Assembly (NCBI GenBank): GCA_020849625.1
Contig: JADLFV010000035.1
Coordinates: 1 to 46,457, forward strand
Length of the DNA: 46,457 nucleotides
Direction of reading: 5' to 3'
Source of the DNA: Phycisphaeraceae bacterium
Lineage (GTDB): Bacteria > Planctomycetota > Phycisphaerae > Phycisphaerales > Phycisphaeraceae
The notes under the pieces were generated by a model, which was given only the letters and a program-made list of their open reading frames with translations, searched no databases and was not told the DNA's origin. Both the position numbers and the translations under genes were made by a program. Shown here piece after piece: positions 41,354-46,457 of the stretch (position 1 is the first letter of the stretch; each line of letters begins with the position of its first letter).

Positions 41354-41968
41354 TCAGTCGGCGGTTGAACTTGTCGAAACGAGCGTCCCTTGCAAGCCGA
41401 TCATCAACGTCACCTCGTCGCCGATCATGTCCAGCCCGTAGTTGATGCCGAAGTCGCTGCGGCGGATGGTGAACGTGACGTTGAACCCGGTGCGGGTCAT
41501 CTTCATCGGATCGACCAGTTGTCCGCCGTGAATCATGGTCACATCGATGGATTTCGTGACGCCGTGCAATGTCAGGTCGCCGGTGACGTGATAGGTGTCG
41601 CCGTCGATGGTGACCCGCGTGCTCTTGAAGCGCATGTCGGGAAACTGCGCAGCATCGAAAAAGTCGGGCGACATCAGGTGGGCGTCGCGCTGTTGGTTGC
41701 GGGTGTGGATGCTTTTGATGGGGATGGTCAGGTCGAAGCCGGCCTCGGGCCCGGTGGTGAACGATCCGGCAAGCTGCTCGAAGTTGCCGTAGAAATCGCA
41801 CAATCCCATGTGGCTGAGCTTGAACACCACGCTGGAGTGGACCGCATCCACCGCCCAGATCTGCCCCGGCGACTGATTCGACATCTGCCCGCGAGCCATC
41901 AGGGTCAAGCCCGCCACGGCCGCCACCATCGTCAACCCGACATACCCGCGAAGCACACGATGATTCAT
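41354..41968 (-). CDS. YceI-family periplasmic lipid-binding protein
   Basis: Lipocalin-like beta-barrel of 204 aa with an N-terminal signal peptide (GYVGLTMVAAVAGLTLMARG). The YceI signatures are IWAVDAVHSSVVFKLSHMGLCDFYGNFEQLAGSF in outline, RNQQRDAHLMSPDFFDAAQFPDMRF and VTGDLTLHGVTKSI. Known members bind polyisoprenoids. An AAGGAG Shine-Dalgarno lies 7 nt before ATG 41968. Confidence 0.88.
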   Translation of the reverse strand: MNHRVLRGYVGLTMVAAVAGLTLMARGQMSNQSPGQIWAVDAVHSSVVFKLSHMGLCDFYGNFEQLAGSFTTGPEAGFDLTIPIKSIHTRNQQRDAHLMSPDFFDAAQFPDMRFKSTRVTIDGDTYHVTGDLTLHGVTKSIDVTMIHGGQLVDPMKMTRTGFNVTFTIRRSDFGINYGLDMIGDEVTLMIGLQGTLVSTSSTAD

Positions 41969-42022
41969 AGTTGGACTCCTTTTCAACAATGACCGGTGAC
42001 CAGACGCGTTTATTCCACCCAA

Positions 42023-42388
42023 TTATTTTTCCCCGGCATACTCCGCCACGTTTTCCGCCGACTCGCGCACGCGCACCAGCGCCAGTTGCGGCAACTGCGG
42101 CTTGAGATGATCGTAAATCCACCTGGCCAGGTTCTCGGCGGTCGGGACTTCCAGGCCTTCGATCTCGTTGAGCAGCCGGTGATCGAGTTGCTCCACGATC
42201 GGCTGCGATAACTGCTTGATCTGGCCGAAGTCAACGACGTAACCCCTGGCTGGATCAACTTCGCCCTCGAGCACCAGGTCCGCCTCGAACGTGTGCCCGT
42301 GCAGCCGCCGACACTTGTGACCCTCGGGAAACGTGGGCAGATAGTGAGCGGAATCGAAACGGATGGTCTTGGAAATTCGGCTACGCAT
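42023..42388 (-). CDS. queD: 6-carboxy-5,6,7,8-tetrahydropterin synthase QueD
   Basis: A 121-aa enzyme of queuosine biosynthesis that turns 7,8-dihydroneopterin triphosphate into 6-carboxytetrahydropterin. Zinc ligands are His15 (FDSAHYLP), His30 and His32 (LHGHTF); catalytic Cys26 lies in GHKCRRLHGH. PTAENLARWIYDHL is conserved. TAAACT lies 6 nt before the ATG. The upstream queE on the same strand is separated by a word-repeat palindrome. No queC or queF is in the window. Confidence 0.92.
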   Translation of the reverse strand: MRSRISKTIRFDSAHYLPTFPEGHKCRRLHGHTFEADLVLEGEVDPARGYVVDFGQIKQLSQPIVEQLDHRLLNEIEGLEVPTAENLARWIYDHLKPQLPQLALVRVRESAENVAEYAGEK

Positions 42389-42426
42389 GGGGATAGTTTA
42401 GGGCTTGGGGGTGAATCGGTAAACGG

Positions 42427-42603
42427 ACTGAACCGCCAAGACGCAGAGGACGCGGAGGAAGACAAATAACACTGATAAACGCAGATGGAACGCTGATTAA
42501 CGCGGATGTATTCAGAGTTTTGTTTTATTTCATCTGCGTGTGATCTGCGTTTATCTGCGGTTTCTTCTCTTCTCCGCGTCCTCCGCGCCTCTGCGGTTCA
42601 ACT
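42427..42603. repeat. Nested word-repeat palindrome, second copy
   Basis: Outer arms about 42427-42462 and 42567-42603 use the CGCAGAGG/CCTCTGCG theme. Inner arms about 42470-42505 and 42530-42560 use ACGCAGAT/ATCTGCGT. Wording and nesting match the element at 38850-39016. It lies between queE and queD, ending at the queE stop. Confidence 0.85.
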
Positions 42604-43293
42604 TCAAACCCCCCGCGCCTGCGGGTCCCAGATCAGTTTGTGCAATTGCACCTGCACCCGCACGGGCAGGCCATCGGCAAGCACCCATTGCGACAGATCG
42701 CGTAGCGACAGGCCGGCACTGCCCGGCAGTTCCCTGCCCTGAGGCACGTCATGCACCGCGCTGACCAGCACCGCCGCGACACGCTGGGGCAGGTTGTGCT
42801 CGGTGAGCACACTTTTCATCCAGTCGTAGTCGCCGCGATCACACAGCACGAACTTCACCTCGTCGCGCCGTGTCAACTGCTCGATGTTCGACCACAGGTT
42901 GCGCTCGACTTGCCCGCTGCCGGGGGTTTTCAGGTCCATGATGCGCACCACGCGCCGATCGCAGGGCGCAATGTCGCACGCCCCGCTGGTCTCCAGCAGC
43001 ACGGTGTGGCCGACATCGCACAAGCGCGTCATCAGCGGATGCACAGCCGGTTGCAGCAGCGGTTCGCCGCCGGTCACTTCGACCAACCGACAGCCCCGGC
43101 CGATCTTCTCAACTTCCGCCAGCACCTCATGTACGCTCCACATGCGACCTTCATAAAACGCATATTCCGTATCGCAATACCCGCAACGCAGATGGCAGCC
43201 GGTCAAGCGCACGAATACGCACGGCTCACCCGCCCGGGTGCTTTCACCCTGGATGGAAAAGAAAATCTCGTTGATCTTCAACGTCTCAGCCAT
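42604..43293 (-). CDS. queE: 7-carboxy-7-deazaguanine synthase QueE
   Basis: Radical SAM enzyme that rearranges the QueD product into the deazaguanine core. The cluster motif is TGCHLRCGYCDTEYAF (Cys33, Cys37, Cys40), the standard CX3CX2C. SIQGEST at the N-terminus and EVTGGEPLLQ are family marks. Length 229 aa is normal. It precedes queD on the minus strand; the palindrome between them makes a shared transcript uncertain. Confidence 0.93.
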   Translation of the reverse strand: MAETLKINEIFFSIQGESTRAGEPCVFVRLTGCHLRCGYCDTEYAFYEGRMWSVHEVLAEVEKIGRGCRLVEVTGGEPLLQPAVHPLMTRLCDVGHTVLLETSGACDIAPCDRRVVRIMDLKTPGSGQVERNLWSNIEQLTRRDEVKFVLCDRGDYDWMKSVLTEHNLPQRVAAVLVSAVHDVPQGRELPGSAGLSLRDLSQWVLADGLPVRVQVQLHKLIWDPQARGV

Positions 43294-43311
43294 ATGCAGT
43301 ACGACTCAATT

Positions 43312-43480
43312 CGCCACGAAGGACGCAGTTGGATCGGGTATCGGGATTCGGGTATCGGGTATGGGATTTCAAGCATCGCGTGTCGGGTGTCGAATCCTGG
43401 CTCAAACCCGATACCCGAACCCCGATACCCGATACCCGATACCCGTATTCCTTCTTCGTGCCCTTCGTGCCTTCGTGGCA
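43312..43480. repeat. Nested heptamer palindrome, CGGGTAT theme
   Basis: Left heptamers CGGGTAT, CGGGATT, CGGGTAT, CGGGTAT (43335-43362). Right heptamers CCCGATA, CCCGAAC, CCCGATA x3, CCCGTAT (43407-43448). An outer pair in another word, CCACGAAGG (about 43314) and CCTTCGTGG (about 43470), wraps them. It sits between folK and queE. Confidence 0.9.
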
Positions 43481-43483
43481 CAT

Positions 43484-43984
43484 TCACTTCTTCAAATCAT
43501 CAAACAGTTCATGTACCGTCTTGCCCAGCAGCGGGTGCGTCATCTCGCCGGCCACATCGCATAGAGGACGCAGCACGAACTCGCGCTCGTGCATCCGCGG
43601 GTGGGGCACGGTCAATCCCTGTTCGTCGATCACCTGCTGATCGTACAGCAGCAGGTCCAGATCCAGCGTGCGCGGCCCGTTGACCTGACGTTTGCTCCGC
43701 TGCGGGCGGCCGGCGGCCTGCTCGATGGCCAGCAGTTGCTCGATCAACTGCCGCGGCGACAGGGTGGTCTCGAAACGCACGGCAGTGTTGAGATATTTGT
43801 CCTGCCCGGCCGGTCCCCCGACCGGGTCTGTCTCGTACACACCGCCCTCGACAAACCTGCAACCATCTGCCTCATCAGCACTTGCATCAACACGAGCCAG
43901 CCCCCGCAGCGATTCGATCGCCTGCCGCACAATCTCTGCGCGGTCGCCGAGGTTGGACCCGATGCCAATGCAGACGGTTGCCAT
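43484..43984 (-). CDS. folK: HPPK, folate pathway pyrophosphokinase
   Basis: 2-amino-4-hydroxy-6-hydroxymethyldihydropteridine pyrophosphokinase of 166 aa. IGIGSNLGDR at the start, VYETDPVGGPAGQDKYLNTAV in the middle and RTLDLDLLLY with PHPRMHEREFVLRPL at the end are all diagnostic; the two Asp of DLDLL bind magnesium. ATG 43984 begins the family region. The longer frame to 44038 overlaps the divergent cysH leader and is not needed. Confidence 0.92.
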   Translation of the reverse strand: MATVCIGIGSNLGDRAEIVRQAIESLRGLARVDASADEADGCRFVEGGVYETDPVGGPAGQDKYLNTAVRFETTLSPRQLIEQLLAIEQAAGRPQRSKRQVNGPRTLDLDLLLYDQQVIDEQGLTVPHPRMHEREFVLRPLCDVAGEMTHPLLGKTVHELFDDLKK

Positions 43985-44048
43985 GATCGCATTCTCGCTA
44001 GAATGATTGGCTTTCGCCAACGCAACTTCAACCCCCACCGATCAGATC

Positions 44049-44798
44049 ATGAGCCCAAGTGCCGCCACCGAACTCGACCTGTCCGCTGTCAACGCTCAAC
44101 TGGAAGGCAAGTCCGCGGCCGACATCGTGCGCTGGGCGGCGGACACCTTCGGCTCCGGGCTGGTCATGAGCACCAGCTTCGGCGTGCAGTCGGCGGTCAT
44201 GCTGCACCTGGTTACCCGCATCATTCCGGAGGTTCCGGTGATCTTCATCGACACCGGCTTCCACTTCCTGGACACCTATCGCTTCGCTGACCAGCTCACG
44301 CAGCAGTTGAAGCTGAACCTGAAGATCTACCAGGCCCCGCACTCCTCCGCCTGGACCATCGCCCGCCACGGCAAGCTGTGGGAGAGCCAGAGTGTTGACG
44401 ACCTGAACACGCTCGATCGCATTCATAAGGTTGAGCCGATGAATCGCGCTCTCGATGAACTAGGCGCCACCGCGACGCTGGCTGGTCTGCGTCGCGGTCA
44501 GACCGAACATCGCAAACACCTGCCGCCGGTCGTGCTACAGGCCGGCCGACACAAGGTGCATCCGATCCTGACCTGGTCAAGCAAGGACGTTCACGACTAT
44601 CTGATCCAGCATGAGTTGCCCTATCACCCGCTGCGCGAGGCGGGTTATGCCTCCATCGGCGACTGGTACAACACGCTGCCACTGCAGGCCGGCCAGCACG
44701 AGCGCGAGGGCCGCTTCGGCGGACTGAAGCAGGAGTGCGGCCTGCACCTGCCGCAAACCCCGCAGGAAGACGCCTCCCGCGAATCCAGCGGGTTGTAA
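44049..44798 (+). CDS. cysH: Phosphoadenylyl-sulfate (PAPS) reductase
   Basis: A 249-aa PAPS/APS reductase that reduces activated sulfate to sulfite. VMSTSFGVQSAVMLHL is the nucleotide-binding start, FIDTGFHFLDT follows, and ECGLHLP near the C-terminus carries the active-site Cys. The CC...CXXC cluster motif of APS-type enzymes is absent, so the thioredoxin-dependent PAPS type is predicted. No cysD, cysN or cysI lies in the window. Start is ATG 44049. Confidence 0.9.
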   Translation: MSPSAATELDLSAVNAQLEGKSAADIVRWAADTFGSGLVMSTSFGVQSAVMLHLVTRIIPEVPVIFIDTGFHFLDTYRFADQLTQQLKLNLKIYQAPHSSAWTIARHGKLWESQSVDDLNTLDRIHKVEPMNRALDELGATATLAGLRRGQTEHRKHLPPVVLQAGRHKVHPILTWSSKDVHDYLIQHELPYHPLREAGYASIGDWYNTLPLQAGQHEREGRFGGLKQECGLHLPQTPQEDASRESSGL

Positions 44799-44831
44799 TG
44801 AGGGGTGACAGGTGCCACGTACCTTTTCTTC

Positions 44832-44859
44832 TTGACTGCTACCGTGGAAGCATTACAAT
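44832..44859 (+). promoter_or_regulatory. Promoter upstream of the second pseudopilin-like gene
   Basis: TTGACT (44832-44837), 16-nt spacer, TACAAT (44854-44859), giving a leader of about 75 nt before ATG 44941. A second TTGACA at 44863 has no obvious partner. Confidence 0.5.
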
Positions 44860-44940
44860 ATATTGACATATACGACTCGTGGTTCGTCGTGTTTCCTCAG
44901 GTTTCTGCATTTTCACCTCATCTCCGAGAAGGCTTGTGAC

Positions 44941-45738
44941 ATGAATAGATCCCGAACCGCTTTCACATTGATTGAGTTGCTGGTGGTCATCTCCATCATC
45001 GCCCTGCTGATTTCGCTGCTCCTGCCGGCACTGAACCAAGCCCGTGAAGCAGGCAGGCAGATCAACTGCGCTGCATTCCTGCGCGGCCTCAACGCGGGGT
45101 CCATCGCTTACTCGGTGGATCACCACGACACTTTCCCTTTCCAACATGGCAACAACAGCGGAGCGCCCTTCTTCAGCACCTGGGTGGTGGATCGCCCGCT
45201 CAGCACCAGCCTTCGCATCCCCTCATGGGGTGGGCTGGTACACAAGTACATCGACGGCAACACGGGCAAAACCGCGTGCCCCTCGGCCGAACGCTGGATG
45301 AGGGTTGATGGCAACTATCCTCCCGATGCGAAAAACCGCTTCAGCTACGTCGCCAACGGCGTTATCACCACCTTCGGCGACCTCGGCATTTACAAGCGCA
45401 CCGATATCGTCACCTACAAAGATGACGTATCGCTCAGCCGCATTTCGGTCGTGCGTCCGCACTGGGCCTTTTCCAGTCCTCCTCCGTCCCTGGACGAACC
45501 GGGTTGGAGCGGATGGATGCGCTTCGGCTCCGGCAACATCACGACCACCTGGCCGCACGACAACGGCCAGAACTACGCTCGACTCGACGGCAGCAGCGTC
45601 TTTATGAGATGGGATGAGGTCACCAGTCTCAAGTTCGGCCTGCTGATCAACGACCAGGACATCGCTGAGCCCGGCCCCAGTTCCGGCAACAGCTACAGCA
45701 ACCCCGCACGCCTCGGCACTGTCGTCGCCGACGACTGA
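44941..45738 (+). CDS. Pseudopilin-like protein (prepilin N-terminal domain)
   Basis: A 265-aa protein with leader MNRSRTA, then [11 protein letters not shown] and hydrophobic helix with Glu5, cleaved Ala-Phe. It aligns along its length with the protein at 29083: both share [44 protein letters not shown] and VADD at the end. This is a planctomycete-style large pseudopilin with an extracellular domain; no secretion or pilus machinery genes are nearby. The Shine-Dalgarno (AGAAGG) is modest. Confidence 0.8.
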   Translation: MNRSRTAFTLIELLVVISIIALLISLLLPALNQAREAGRQINCAAFLRGLNAGSIAYSVDHHDTFPFQHGNNSGAPFFSTWVVDRPLSTSLRIPSWGGLVHKYIDGNTGKTACPSAERWMRVDGNYPPDAKNRFSYVANGVITTFGDLGIYKRTDIVTYKDDVSLSRISVVRPHWAFSSPPPSLDEPGWSGWMRFGSGNITTTWPHDNGQNYARLDGSSVFMRWDEVTSLKFGLLINDQDIAEPGPSSGNSYSNPARLGTVVADD

Positions 45739-46071
45739 TCCGGCCTTGATTCCCCACTCATCAATTCAAGACAGCTCCGCCCGTGAATGCGCCCCGTGAT
45801 GGCGCAGCCTGGTCAAGCCCGGCCATGTGACCGGACAAACGAGGTGCCAGGGAACAGAAAAGGGGCCAGAAGCCATCTTTTATAAATTATTGAAAATAAC
45901 AAATCTATGAATAAAGGTTCCAGGAACCTTTTTCTCCTTCCTTATTCTCCTTCAGAAACTTTTCGCCTCTGAAACCGGTGCCTCTTTTTCTTACTCAAAT
46001 GGTGATGCGGTTTCACCTATCGAGGTGTTACAATACGGCCATCAGAGCCCGAAGCGGGGCCTGACCCCTTA
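45739..46071. other. Non-coding stretch with repeat debris
   Basis: No gene seen. It contains a perfect 9-bp inverted repeat with a 1-nt loop, AAAGGTTCC-A-GGAACCTTT (45913-45931), followed by T-rich DNA and so a possible terminator or element end. Near 45841 is a GGTGCCAGG-type word also glimpsed around 44805. Base composition is clearly more AT-rich than the genes on either side. Confidence 0.5.
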
Positions 46072-46335
46072 TTCACTCTCGCCGCGGGCTTCAACCTCGC
46101 CCTCTTGATGCGCGCCTGCTTCGGCATCGGCAAGCCGCGGACACTGCAGGACGTGAGCCAGGCGCTGCGGGCAGCGTTAGGCGCGTGTCTGGTCCGTCAG
46201 ATCAGGCGGATCGCGCAGCAGATTGCGTTCCTGACTGCGTGGCTGCTTCGAGACCGCCAACCGATACCCCGCGTCGGTCGGCGTCTGGCCGCGTAGCCGC
46301 ACCGGACAAACAGGCATTCTTCAACGGGCTGCTAG
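46072..46335 (+). pseudogene. Transposase C-terminal remnant
   Basis: In frame from 46072: FTLAAGFNLALLMRACFGIGKPRTLQ, a stretch typical of the C-terminus of DDE transposases of the IS1182/IS5-like groups. A stop codon at 46294-46296 interrupts it, and the same frame then reads to STGC and a second stop at 46333-46335, a common end for such transposases. The N-terminal catalytic part is absent. Family assignment is uncertain. Confidence 0.55.
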
Positions 46336-46352
46336 TGTCCTGAGTCTGAAGT

Positions 46353-46457
46353 TCATTCACAAACTTTTGCCACCCGCTCCAGGATCAGGTCAGCGTCGGC
46401 CGTCCACGTGAACGGTTTGGGTTCGGCGTTGTGATGGTCGAGGTAATCGTGGATGGC
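46353..46457 (-). CDS. IS630-type transposase, C-terminal end (partial)
   Basis: Thirty-four codons and a stop, cut by the window edge. It reads IHDYLDHHNAEPKPFTWTAD and then LILERVAKVCE, the ending of IS630 transposases of a subgroup different from the element at base 1. The presumed element end is the TAGTGTCCTGAG region near 46333, where a TA target would coincide with the stop codon of the transposase remnant. Confidence 0.75.
   Translation of the reverse strand, partial: AIHDYLDHHNAEPKPFTWTADADLILERVAKVCE

Noticed and set aside
42425..42603. Intrinsic terminator between queE and queD
   Set aside because: The arms are built of repeated words, include a nested second theme, and no T-tract follows; the same element type occurs between divergent genes where no terminator is expected.
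43335..43448. CRISPR-like regular repeats
   Set aside because: The 7-nt words are directly tandem without unique spacers, and no cas genes are present; the arrangement is a palindrome, not a CRISPR array.
46105..46296. Stand-alone 63-aa gene
   Set aside because: The frame extends upstream as transposase sequence (AAGFNLALL) and downstream past the stop to an STGC end, so it is a fragment of a decayed transposase.

Overview
The window reads as a chromosomal segment of a GC-rich, Gram-negative bacterium, most likely a planctomycete of the Phycisphaerae type. This rests on family resemblance, not a search. The pointers are an outer-membrane/LPS system (LptD-like protein, LpxB), two large pseudopilin-like proteins starting with [11 protein letters not shown] after a very short leader, an FG-GAP surface-type protein, a DUF4954 protein beside acetate kinase, a NagB-PIG-L fusion, and many intergenic word-repeat palindromes. 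No tRNA, rRNA or CRISPR array was seen.

Layout. 1-1005: right part of an IS630-type element with a split transposase, then a heptamer array. 1003-6767: lptD-like gene, two phospholipid-type N-methyltransferases, thiS and thiG. 6787-7423: MntA/HepT toxin-antitoxin pair. 7427-11692: membrane protein, secreted sialate O-acetylesterase, a REP-flanked tyrosine transposase (RAYT) and tmk. 11758-14823: methyltransferase, then a sodium:solute symporter overlapping a TIM-barrel sugar isomerase. 14947-19763: lipoprotein, lpxB, GNAT protein, dnaA. 19878-22733: rhodanese-like lipoprotein, membrane protein, miaB. 22931-24725: an ArsR-DUF1428-SRPBCC-VOC cassette with its own promoter and operator. 24785-28992: four tightly coupled genes (alpha/beta hydrolase, M19 dipeptidase, GH130, HemN-like radical SAM). 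29083-32240: pseudopilin-like and FG-GAP proteins. 32462-38842: ROK repressor divergent from NagB-PIG-L, NagB, Pta and AckA, a plausible route from N-acetylglucosamine to acetate and ATP. 39045-45738: DUF4954, acyl carrier protein, YceI, QueD, QueE, FolK, CysH and a second pseudopilin-like protein. 46072-46457: transposase debris and the 3' end of another IS630 element.

Three genome-wide habits stand out. First, about eleven loci carry tandem 7-, 8- or 9-nt words, mostly arranged as (word)n-spacer-(reverse-complement word)n. Each locus tends to have its own word; two arrays lie in frame inside dnaA and lpxB. Second, a separate class of GC-rich multi-hairpin REP-like elements sits between genes; one class flanks the RAYT gene on both sides. 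Third, a -10-like hexamer lies 6-8 nt before the start codon of about fourteen unit-leading genes, while several internal operon genes have Shine-Dalgarno sequences. This predicts frequent leaderless transcription and was used to choose several starts.
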